Positions 6,453 through 13,287 of a stretch of 19,160 nt of DNA are shown piece by piece; position 1 is the first letter of the stretch, and each line of letters begins with the position of its first letter. Where the stretch lies: contig DAXB01000026.1 in the NCBI GenBank assembly GCA_002506175.1, forward strand, positions 1 to 19,160, read 5' to 3'. The position numbers and the translations under genes are program-made. The notes beneath the pieces were generated by a model. That model ran no database searches. It was not told where the DNA came from and was given only the letters and a program-made list of their open reading frames with translations. The DNA is from Methanomassiliicoccaceae archaeon UBA113. GTDB lineage: Archaea > Thermoplasmatota > Thermoplasmata > Methanomassiliicoccales > Methanomethylophilaceae.

Positions 6453-6854
6453 TCAGGCAAGGTAGCCTTTGATGAGGTTGTACTCATCCTTTGCGATGAA
6501 CCCATCGGAAGACGAGACCACAAGAAGGCAGAATATGATATCCTCCTTGGTCTGATCGGACAGGGCTCTGAAGTCGAACTTCGCCTTGTTGATCTCTTCG
6601 TCAGTGGTAGACAGAATCGCCTTCTTTGCCTCATCCAAAGAAACATCCAAGCCATCGATCTTCATTGCCATCTCGATCAATTCTGTCTCTCCGCCGGAGA
6701 TGATCCCGTCGGCCTTCATGACCGCCTTAGTGAGGGTTCCTGCGATCTTCCTCTCCTCGGGATTGAGCTTACCAATCCTTGCAGCCGCCTCATCCTTGAT
6801 GTTCTTCTTGCTTGTTCCTACAAACTCAGCGTAGATATCACTGAATGTCTTCAT
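6453..6854 (-). CDS. TerB-like protein
   Basis: A soluble 133-aa, mostly helical protein with the two acidic signatures of the TerB/TerB-like fold: ADGIISGGE (48-56) and SDGFIAKDE (116-124). Each begins a helix pair and carries the Asp/Glu residues that can bind divalent metal. Despite the name, most TerB-like proteins are not tellurite-resistance factors; their roles are poorly known and include stress and membrane-associated signalling complexes. No other ter gene is nearby, so the function is open. The ATG at 6854 is supported by a TATA-like box 25 bp upstream. A gap of 70 bp with its own promoter separates it from the helicase operon. Confidence 0.75.
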   Translation of the reverse strand: MKTFSDIYAEFVGTSKKNIKDEAAARIGKLNPEERKIAGTLTKAVMKADGIISGGETELIEMAMKIDGLDVSLDEAKKAILSTTDEEINKAKFDFRALSDQTKEDIIFCLLVVSSSDGFIAKDEYNLIKGYLA

Positions 6855-6882
6855 GAACGCTAATCAACGTTCCTGTTAAAAT
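6855..6882 (-). promoter_or_regulatory. Promoter and dyad of the TerB-like gene
   Basis: ATTTTAAC (6875-6882, minus strand) lies about 25 bp from the ATG, predicting a leaderless transcript. Between it and the ATG is an imperfect 18-bp palindrome at 6855-6872, GAACG-N8-CGTTC with 14 of 18 positions symmetric. It occupies the transcription start, a good place for a repressor. Confidence 0.45.
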
Positions 6883-6924
6883 GCTATCCCATGCTCAATA
6901 AGTCGATCGTCGGTATGACCCGTA

Positions 6925-8796
6925 TCAACTGCGTGTGCCGAAAAACTCCTTTTCCTTCGACGGGATATCATCGCAGAACCCTGCCTCGAGATCCTTCAAG
7001 GACACTGCTCTCCTGTCGAGGATGATCGCAACCCCTCTGTCCGTCTCAGACCTTATCAAACGCCCTATCGACTGCCTCATCCTGCGTACTGTCGGAACGG
7101 TCGATGTGAAGAATATCCCATCACCGAAACGTATGTCGTAATACCTGCGTATCGCGCGGAGCTTGGCCGTGGGTTTGGGATACGGGATGCCTACAAGGAT
7201 GGCCATCTCGAGAGCCTTGTCTGGGAAGTCCAGACCTTCGCTTATCCTTCCTCCGGTGACACAGAACAGAACACCCCCGTCGGAGGTCCTGAAGTTCTCG
7301 AACACCGACATGAGTTCCGGCTGCGACATTCCCCTCTGCTCATAATGGACATCGCGGTTCAGGCGCCTCACCAGCCCATCATCCACCATTCTGTCCATGA
7401 AACTGTAGGATGGGAAGAACACCGCCGTGTTGACATGCACCGCGTTGATGCAATCGATAAGCATCTGCATCATGACGTCGTAGTTCTGGGGAAGGTCGCG
7501 TTCCTCATACTTCATGGTGACTCTGTCCGTGTACACCGTCAGGAGGTTCTCCTTCGGGAACATACCCTCCAGGCACATCTGGTCCGCACGCTCCAGGCCC
7601 AACTCGTCAACGAACGCATCCAAAGGCTTCAATGTCCCTGACATGAGTATCGATGAGAAACACTCGTTCAGCGGTCCGGATGCACCTGCCGGATCCATGC
7701 AATAGGCTTGGAACATCGGGTTGTCCTTCTCACGGATCACCAGCCTCACATAGTGTTCCTCATCGCCATCTATCCATGCACGGATGAATCTGGACATGGA
7801 GTGGATGTAGGAACGCGGGAGCTTGCGCCTCTCCTTCCTCTTCTCCATTATGCCATCTCCGATCTCCTCCATTGCCTTGCACATACGGGCTATGGTTGTG
7901 GAACTGACACCCAGACGGTCCATCAGCTCCTCTTCGAGGAAATAGGGCGGCAACATCCCGTCCTCATCGATTAGATACTCTTTCTCAGCATATGCTAGGA
8001 TCTCCTTGAGGATCGCGACGAGATCCGTAACAGAGATCCCCTCATGGAGCTCGAAATCCCCATGGTCGACAGCCTCCTTGGCAGCCAGGTCCATGGCCTT
8101 CTCGGAATACTCGAACGTCTGGACATCGCGCAGGTAATCCGGCAGGTTATGGGCTTCATCCACGATCATGATGGTCTGCGACAGAGGTACACCGATCCAT
8201 TCGATGAAACGGCTGAGAACCATCGGCATGAAGACGAAGGGGTATGGGACGGCGATGACATCCGCAAATGGCAGGATGGGCTTCATCATCTCGTACGGGC
8301 AAATGTCCGCATCCTCGCACATCCTGGTGAACTCCTCCGGCTCCGGATGCTCCCTCTTTATCACATCTACCCAGCGATCGACACTCTGCCCCTCGATGTT
8401 AGCAAAGAACCTGCAATGGCATGTTCCTCCCGACTTCTTCTTGTATTCGGAGCACAGCTTGGACATCTCCTCCGCATTCCCCGAGGCAAGGTCGGGATCG
8501 TCCCTCATCATGGGACATGATGCCGCGGAACGCCCCTGCACGGCGACACACATGACGTCGCCTATCGCCTTCGACTCTCTGATGACCTGCTTCTGCTGGG
8601 ATTTGGTTCTGGTGAGATAAATGACCTTCATCCCGTGGTCCTTGGCATAACCTAGGGCGCCGCACAGGGAGGATATCGTCTTCCCCGTGCCGGTCCCGGC
8701 CTCTATGACCGCACATCTGCGGTCGCGCACCGTCCGGTCGATGAAGCCTATGAGCTCCTTCTGACCCGGACGGTACTCGTATGGAAAATAGTCCAT
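6925..8796 (-). CDS. XPD/Rad3-family Fe-S DNA helicase
   Basis: An ATP-dependent 5'-3' superfamily 2 helicase of the XPD/Rad3/DinG group, presumably acting in DNA repair. YRPGQKELI (8-16) is the Q-motif region, Walker A is AGTGTGKT (33-40) and the DEAH box lies at 213-216. Motif VI is RQSIGRLIRS near the end. The Fe-S domain between motifs Ia and II has cysteines at 94, 115, 126/128 and 166 (the last in the usual CPY context), so the 4Fe-4S cluster should be present. Length 623 aa is normal. The frame extends upstream to 8952, but that part overlaps the preceding gene and is not family-like; the ATG at 8796 is 5 nt after that gene's stop. Last gene of the aminotransferase-serA operon. Archaeal XPD versus a DinG-like paralogue cannot be settled here. 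Confidence 0.92.
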   Translation of the reverse strand: MDYFPYEYRPGQKELIGFIDRTVRDRRCAVIEAGTGTGKTISSLCGALGYAKDHGMKVIYLTRTKSQQKQVIRESKAIGDVMCVAVQGRSAASCPMMRDDPDLASGNAEEMSKLCSEYKKKSGGTCHCRFFANIEGQSVDRWVDVIKREHPEPEEFTRMCEDADICPYEMMKPILPFADVIAVPYPFVFMPMVLSRFIEWIGVPLSQTIMIVDEAHNLPDYLRDVQTFEYSEKAMDLAAKEAVDHGDFELHEGISVTDLVAILKEILAYAEKEYLIDEDGMLPPYFLEEELMDRLGVSSTTIARMCKAMEEIGDGIMEKRKERRKLPRSYIHSMSRFIRAWIDGDEEHYVRLVIREKDNPMFQAYCMDPAGASGPLNECFSSILMSGTLKPLDAFVDELGLERADQMCLEGMFPKENLLTVYTDRVTMKYEERDLPQNYDVMMQMLIDCINAVHVNTAVFFPSYSFMDRMVDDGLVRRLNRDVHYEQRGMSQPELMSVFENFRTSDGGVLFCVTGGRISEGLDFPDKALEMAILVGIPYPKPTAKLRAIRRYYDIRFGDGIFFTSTVPTVRRMRQSIGRLIRSETDRGVAIILDRRAVSLKDLEAGFCDDIPSKEKEFFGTRS

Positions 8797-8801
8797 AGGG
8801 T

Positions 8802-9194
8802 TTACTCTTCGCTTCCGCCCCTCTGCCATGCATCGTCGGGGAGATCGGCGTATGTGAACTCGTCCCCAACGGTTGCCGCAGGCTTCCTTGCGGGGTTCTC
8901 GATGAGATCCACGATCCTGTCCCTCTTGAAGAGCCAATAGTGAATCCTCCATTCCCTTCCGTCGTAGAGTGTGGTCTCCTCTCTCTCGGTCGTGAGGATA
9001 CCGGAATCCTCCAGCATGTAGAACGCATCGCGGTCCGCAGGCTCGAGAATGTTGTCGATGATCCTGTCCGAGTATCCGAAGAAATTGAGGACGTGGCAGG
9101 CAAGCTCGTAGGCCTGCTCCTCCACCATCGCGTGGGAGTCGTCGATACTGTTCTTGATGGCCTGTGTCAGGTCGTCGACGGTTACGATTCCCAT
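8802..9194 (-). CDS. Conserved archaeal protein (DUF6015-like), between serA and the helicase
   Basis: A 130-aa soluble protein without a known activity. Its VLNFFGYSDRIIDNILEPADRDAFYMLEDSGIL segment (about 36-68) reads like a helix-turn-helix or winged-helix start. It is followed by TTEREETTLYDGREWRIHYW (69-88), which looks like the wing and a conserved strand. I recall this pattern from a Thermoplasmata-centred family, probably DUF6015, but am not certain. The ATG at 9194 has an almost perfect GGAGTGATC binding site that contains the serA stop codon, so translation is coupled to serA. The gap to the helicase is 5 nt. The layout suggests a DNA-binding or regulatory partner; this is inference. 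Confidence 0.75.
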   Translation of the reverse strand: MGIVTVDDLTQAIKNSIDDSHAMVEEQAYELACHVLNFFGYSDRIIDNILEPADRDAFYMLEDSGILTTEREETTLYDGREWRIHYWLFKRDRIVDLIENPARKPAATVGDEFTYADLPDDAWQRGGSEE

Positions 9195-9199
9195 ACGGA

Positions 9200-10780
9200 T
9201 CACTCCATGAGGTTGAGATAGCTGATGTCCTCGGCCTTGACCTTGTCGCCGATGGCCTTGACGACGTCAGCGGGAACGTCCTGATCGACCGTGAGGACCA
9301 TCATTGCCTTTCCGTCCATCCTTCCGACGGACATCTGGGCGATGTTGATTCCTGCATCTCCGAGAGCGTTTCCGGCGATTCCGATGACTCCGGGTGCATC
9401 CGCGTACGTGAGGAAGAGCATCCTGTCAGCGAGAGTCACATCCATAGGGAAGTCGTTGATTCCGACGATCCTGGGTGTTCCGCCGATGACGGCTCCGGTG
9501 ATGGAGCGTGCCTTTCCGTTCGATGTGAACTTCATCTCGACGCATCCGGCGTAATCCTTGGCGTCATCCTTCGTGGACTCGGAGATCTCGATTCCCTTCG
9601 ACTTGGCTACGGGGAGCGCGTTGATGATGTTGGCGGATCCGATGACCTTGCTGAGGTATCCGATCATTGTGGTGACCGTCAGGAGCTTTGTCTGCTTCTT
9701 GGCGAGGTTTCCGCAGTATGCGATCTCGAGCTTTCCGAGGGGGTTGTTTCCGACGGTCTGCTGGACGAGTGCTCCCATCGACCTTACGAGCGGGATGTAG
9801 GGCTCCGTCTCCGCATCGAGTGCTCCGCGGGGCGCGTTGATCGCGTTGGAGACGATTCCGTCCCTGAGGTACATGACTGCGTGCTCCGCGACCTCGATGG
9901 ATACCCTCTTCTGTGCCTCGAACGTAGATGCTCCGAGGTGGGGTGTGGTGATGAGGTTGTCGAGCTCGAGGAGCTTCTTCTCGTCGTCCGTGAGGGGCTC
10001 GTTGCACCATACATCGAATGCGGCTCCTGCGATGACCTTCTCCTTGAGTGCCGTGTACAGATCGTCCTCGTTGACGATTCCTCCGCGGGCGACGTTCGCG
10101 ATCCTGACGTTGGACTTCATCATCTTGAACTGGGGCATCGAGATCATGTTCCTCGTCTCTGGGAGAAGAGGGGTGTGGATAGTCATGAAATCGGCCGATT
10201 TGATGACCTCGTCGAGGGTTGTGAGCCTGACTCCGAGAGCGTCCGCGACCTCCTTGGGGAGGAACGGATCGTAACCGATCATGGTCATGTTGAACGCCTT
10301 CATACGTTTGGCGACCTCTCCTCCGACACGTCCGACTCCGACGATTCCGAGGACCTTGCCGTTGAGCTCGACTCCGGTGTACTTGGATCTCTTCCACTCG
10401 CCTTTGTGCATCGACTCGTGTGCGAAGGGGATGTTCCTTGCAAGGGAGAGGAGCATGGCGCATGTGTGCTCTGCGGCGGACAGGATGTTAGCGGAAGGAG
10501 TGTTCATGACAAGGATTCCCTTGTCGGTTGCGTAGGGGACGTCGATGTTGTCGACTCCTACCCCTGCACGTCCGATGACACGGAGCTTCTTTCCTGCATC
10601 GATCACCTTGGGGGTAACTTTGGTCCCGGACCTGATGATCAAAGCATCATAGTCGCCGATCTTCGCGCAAAGCTCATCCTCTGTAAGCCCAGAGACCTCG
10701 TCGACGGGGAATCCTGAGCTCTTGAGGATCTCGAGTCCCTCTGCATCCAGGGGATCCGATACCAGAATCTTAGTTGTCAT
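9200..10780 (-). CDS. serA: D-3-phosphoglycerate dehydrogenase
   Basis: Oxidises 3-phosphoglycerate to 3-phosphohydroxypyruvate with NAD, the entry step of serine synthesis. It is the long (526 aa) type. The catalytic and NAD domain has GVGRVGG (148-154) and active-site residues Arg232 (in ARGG), Glu261 and His281 (in TPHLGAST). An intervening ASB domain spans about 325-450, and a C-terminal ACT domain (about 454-526) may mediate serine feedback. The ATG at 10780 has GGAGTGA just upstream, and MTTKILVSDP is a typical start. The open frame that continues to 11575 is a shadow of the aminotransferase. Only 2 nt separate it from the upstream aminotransferase, its likely pathway partner. Confidence 0.97.
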   Translation of the reverse strand: MTTKILVSDPLDAEGLEILKSSGFPVDEVSGLTEDELCAKIGDYDALIIRSGTKVTPKVIDAGKKLRVIGRAGVGVDNIDVPYATDKGILVMNTPSANILSAAEHTCAMLLSLARNIPFAHESMHKGEWKRSKYTGVELNGKVLGIVGVGRVGGEVAKRMKAFNMTMIGYDPFLPKEVADALGVRLTTLDEVIKSADFMTIHTPLLPETRNMISMPQFKMMKSNVRIANVARGGIVNEDDLYTALKEKVIAGAAFDVWCNEPLTDDEKKLLELDNLITTPHLGASTFEAQKRVSIEVAEHAVMYLRDGIVSNAINAPRGALDAETEPYIPLVRSMGALVQQTVGNNPLGKLEIAYCGNLAKKQTKLLTVTTMIGYLSKVIGSANIINALPVAKSKGIEISESTKDDAKDYAGCVEMKFTSNGKARSITGAVIGGTPRIVGINDFPMDVTLADRMLFLTYADAPGVIGIAGNALGDAGINIAQMSVGRMDGKAMMVLTVDQDVPADVVKAIGDKVKAEDISYLNLME

Positions 10781-10782
10781 TT

Positions 10783-11847
10783 TCACTCCTCCAATATCTC
10801 GTCCATTGCGGACAGGAGTTCCTTCACCATAGCGGGTGTGGTGTCTCCCATGTGCCCGATCCTGAACGTCTTCTCTTTGACATCGCCGTAGCCGTTCGAG
10901 ATCTCGTATCCCTTGGCTTTCAGCTTGGAATTGAATGTGTCGAAATCCAGGTCTCCTCTGTTGAGGACTCCGATGGAGTTCGATCTGTAACCTTCCTCGG
11001 GGAACACTCCCGCGAGCTTCTTGTCCGCCCAGTCCCTGACCATCTTGGCCATCTGAGCATGCCTCTCGTACCTTACGGTCATTCCCTCCTTGAGGGCGCG
11101 GTCGAGCTGGTAGTCCAGTGCGTACATGAGGGATACGGGGGGTGTTGTGAGGGCGTAATCCGTGTCTGCCTGCTTCTTGATCTTGAGCAGATCCGAATAG
11201 AATCCCCTGTTGGGAACGGTCTTCGCCTTCTCGAGCAGCTTCTCGGAGCAGAGCATTATCGCCATTCCCGGAGGGAGTGCGAGCGCCTTCTGCGTTCCGA
11301 AGACGAGGGAATCGGGATCCATATCCTTGACTTTCAGGTCCATCGCGAATGCGGATGTGACCGCATCCACCATGACGAGCGCGTCGGGGTTCTGTGCCCT
11401 GACCTCCTTCGCCAATGCGACGGAGTCGCTGAAGACTCCCGTGGAGGACTCGTTGCTGACCCAGTGGACCGCCTCGATGTCTTTGGTGACCTTTCCGGCG
11501 ATGTGCTCGGGTTTCATGGCCATTCCCCAGGGGACCTGGACCTTCTCGACGGTCTTGCCGTTGAGTTCCGCGCACTCGATCGATCTGTTTCCGAAGGAAC
11601 CGTTTGTGATTCCGAGCGAGTTAGTGTTCACACCGTTCCTGATAGCACCCTCGATCATCACTGTGGCGGATCCTCCGACAAGGAAGACGTCCATATCCGT
11701 GTTGAGTGCTTTCTGGATCTTCTCGACGATTCCGTGGTGGAGCTCCTTGTACTCCTTGCACCTATGCGTAATCATCGGTTTTGTCATGGCCTGCAAAGTG
11801 TCCTGTTCTACGTGGACAGGGCCGACTGTAAACAACTGTCTGCTCAA
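10783..11847 (-). CDS. Class V aminotransferase, probably phosphoserine-forming
   Basis: PLP enzyme of the alanine-glyoxylate/serine-pyruvate aminotransferase group, 354 aa. LFTVGPVHV (5-13) is the family's N-terminal signature. PMITHR (24-29) and LGITNGSFGNR (78-88) line the active site, VDAVTS (160-165) holds the PLP-nitrogen Asp, and GTQKALALPPG (184-194) holds the PLP lysine at 187. No ATG fits the family's start; TTG at 11847 gives MSRQLFTVGP, and the next ATG (11787) would cut off the first strand. In Methanococcales a class V enzyme (MJ0959) makes phosphoserine from the SerA product. The 2-nt gap to serA supports the same job here, supplying phosphoserine for serine and perhaps for tRNA-dependent cysteine synthesis. 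First gene of a four-gene operon. Confidence 0.9.
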   Translation of the reverse strand: MSRQLFTVGPVHVEQDTLQAMTKPMITHRCKEYKELHHGIVEKIQKALNTDMDVFLVGGSATVMIEGAIRNGVNTNSLGITNGSFGNRSIECAELNGKTVEKVQVPWGMAMKPEHIAGKVTKDIEAVHWVSNESSTGVFSDSVALAKEVRAQNPDALVMVDAVTSAFAMDLKVKDMDPDSLVFGTQKALALPPGMAIMLCSEKLLEKAKTVPNRGFYSDLLKIKKQADTDYALTTPPVSLMYALDYQLDRALKEGMTVRYERHAQMAKMVRDWADKKLAGVFPEEGYRSNSIGVLNRGDLDFDTFNSKLKAKGYEISNGYGDVKEKTFRIGHMGDTTPAMVKELLSAMDEILEE

Positions 11848-11858
11848 GATTAATCCCT

Positions 11859-11905
11859 CGTTGCCTATGCAACGTTCCCGTGTAAAACCAACCTCTATAA
11901 ATAAG
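11859..11905 (-). promoter_or_regulatory. Promoter and leader hairpin of the aminotransferase-serA operon
   Basis: TTATTTATAG (about 11895-11905, minus strand) is a good TATA box, placing the transcription start near 11872 and a leader of about 25 nt. The leader begins with a perfect CGTTGC-ATAG-GCAACG dyad (11859-11874), which could be an operator or an RNA hairpin. Further upstream, 11909-11945 is an alternating purine-pyrimidine G+C patch (TATACGCGCGC and GCGTGCGCATATA, roughly inverted) ending in a second TATA-like element. The remainder of the gap to 11996 carries no gene. Confidence 0.55.
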
Positions 11906-11996
11906 GGTGTATACGCGCGCCCTACTGCGTGCGCATATAGTATAGAGGACGACCGCGGATGAAAGGCGCGGCCGCCATGAAAAAGTCGACCGGGAC

Positions 11997-13151
11997 TCAC
12001 ATCTGAGCCATGGACTTCTTGATCCTTGCAATTCCTTCCTGGATCTGATCCTCTGACGTCGCATAGGATATCCTGAAGAATCCCTCGCCGCACGGTCCGA
12101 AGGCTGTTCCAGGGGTGACCGCTACATGCCCCTCCTTGAGGAGAGCCTCGGCAAGCTTGGCAGACGGGATATCCTTGTTGTACTTCGGGAAGAGGTAGAA
12201 AGCTCCGGCAGGAGTGTTGCACTCCATTCCGGGAATGTCCCTGATGAGGTCCAATGCGAGGTCGCGCCTCTTCTTGAATGCCTTGACCATGTCGTATTTG
12301 GACTGCTGGGGCCCGCTGAGCGCCTCGACCGCCGCCTTCTGGACGAACGATACGCAGCAGGAGATCGAGTGCGACTGGAGCTTGTTGATGTTCTTGATGT
12401 CCTCGGCGGAAGCGATGGCCCATCCGAGCCTCCATCCGGTCATAGCGAACGATTTCGAGAGTCCGGAGATGAGGATCGTGTGGTCGAACATTCCGGGGAA
12501 CGATGCGATGGATGTATGCTCTCCCTCGTACACGATGGCACTGTAGATCTCATCGGACATGACCTTGATGTTGTGTGCCATCGCAATGTCTGCTATCTGT
12601 TTGAGTTTGTCCTTGGGTATGACGCATCCTGTCGGGTTGGAAGGCGTGTTGAGGATGATCATCTTTGTCCTGGGTGTGATCGCGGCCTCGATGAGCGCCG
12701 GATCAACGACGAAGTTGTCCTCGAACCTTGTCGGGATGTACACGGGAACTCCGCCTGCCAGGCGGACGCATGCCTCATAGGATACCCACGACGGATCGGG
12801 AAGTATGACCTCGTCGCCGGGATCGATGAAAGCGAGAGCGGACATGAAGATGGCCTGCTTACTGGGTGTAATCAAGACGTTCTCAGCTGCACAGGGAACG
12901 TTATCGATCTTCTTGGTGTACTCCGCGACTGCCTTCCTGAGTTCCGGGATACCAGTGGATGGGGTATAGTGCGTGAATCCCTCGTGAAGGGAGTCGCATG
13001 CCGCGTCGATGACATTGGACGGTGTGGTGAAATCCGGCTCTCCCATGGAGAATGAAACGATGTCTATGCCCTCTGCCTTCATCTGGCTGACCAGATTGGA
13101 TATTGCTATCGTGCCCGATGCCGGGATTGTCTGAAGTCTCTGTGATACCAT
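11997..13151 (-). CDS. Class I aminotransferase, aspartate/aromatic type
   Basis: PLP-dependent fold-type I aminotransferase of the AspB group (384 aa), transferring amino groups between glutamate and oxaloacetate or related 2-oxo acids. Visible active-site elements are SMGEPDF (35-41), NPTG (172-175), the Asp/Tyr pair in SDEIYS (199-204), the PLP lysine 233 in SGLSKSFAMTGWRLGW, and the carboxylate-binding Arg in FFRISYA near 359. The ATG at 13151 gives MVSQRLQTIPASGTI, a typical start. It is transcribed from its own promoter, 150 bp after nothing but intergenic DNA, and is followed by the class V operon. Substrate range (aspartate, aromatic or broad) cannot be read from sequence alone. Confidence 0.93.
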   Translation of the reverse strand: MVSQRLQTIPASGTIAISNLVSQMKAEGIDIVSFSMGEPDFTTPSNVIDAACDSLHEGFTHYTPSTGIPELRKAVAEYTKKIDNVPCAAENVLITPSKQAIFMSALAFIDPGDEVILPDPSWVSYEACVRLAGGVPVYIPTRFEDNFVVDPALIEAAITPRTKMIILNTPSNPTGCVIPKDKLKQIADIAMAHNIKVMSDEIYSAIVYEGEHTSIASFPGMFDHTILISGLSKSFAMTGWRLGWAIASAEDIKNINKLQSHSISCCVSFVQKAAVEALSGPQQSKYDMVKAFKKRRDLALDLIRDIPGMECNTPAGAFYLFPKYNKDIPSAKLAEALLKEGHVAVTPGTAFGPCGEGFFRISYATSEDQIQEGIARIKKSMAQM

Positions 13152-13195
13152 CCGAAACGCCTTCGTGTTGTTTGGAGCGGAATAGTGCAGAACGG

Positions 13196-13235
13196 ATAAA
13201 TAGCCTATGATGGAAACGGCCAGAATGCCATTCTG
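13196..13235 (-). promoter_or_regulatory. Promoter of the class I aminotransferase with upstream palindrome
   Basis: CTATTTAT (13196-13203, minus strand) lies about 48 bp from the ATG, giving a leader of about 22 nt. A perfect CAGAAT-GCC-ATTCTG dyad at 13221-13235 lies 18 bp upstream of the TATA box, where an activator or a TFB-recruiting factor would bind. Confidence 0.5.
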
Positions 13236-13250
13236 TTGGTGAAAAACAAG

Positions 13251-13270
13251 ATAAAACGCCCCGAAGGGCG
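13251..13270 (-). terminator. purP terminator
   Basis: CGCCC-TTCG-GGGCG on the minus strand (13257-13270), a UUCG tetraloop hairpin, followed by TTTTAT. A smaller ACCGTTACGGT dyad lies between it and the stop codon. Confidence 0.8.
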
Positions 13271-13287
13271 TGTTTGTACCGTAACGG

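Noticed and set aside
6453..6854. A tellurite-resistance locus
   Set aside because: Only one TerB-like protein is present and no other ter gene; the fold is widespread outside tellurite operons.
8797..8952. A 52-codon N-terminal extension of the helicase
   Set aside because: It overlaps the DUF6015-like gene, is Arg-rich and not family-like; ATG 8796 gives the expected N-terminus.
9164..10717. A 517-codon open frame on the plus strand, opposite serA
   Set aside because: It mirrors serA codon by codon, has a composition dominated by D, G, L, S and V typical of antisense frames, has no family motif, and lies over a certain gene.
10781..11575. A 265-codon N-terminal extension of the serA frame
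   Set aside because: It lies over the aminotransferase in another frame and has a low-complexity G/R-rich composition; ATG 10780 with GGAGTGA is the family start.
10774..11853. A 359-codon plus-strand open frame opposite the class V aminotransferase
   Set aside because: It is an antisense shadow of a well-supported enzyme, with no motif and no promoter or binding site.
11848..12435. An N-terminal extension of the class V aminotransferase frame into the upstream gene
   Set aside because: It passes through the operon promoter and overlaps the class I aminotransferase; the family signature starts at the TTG at 11847.
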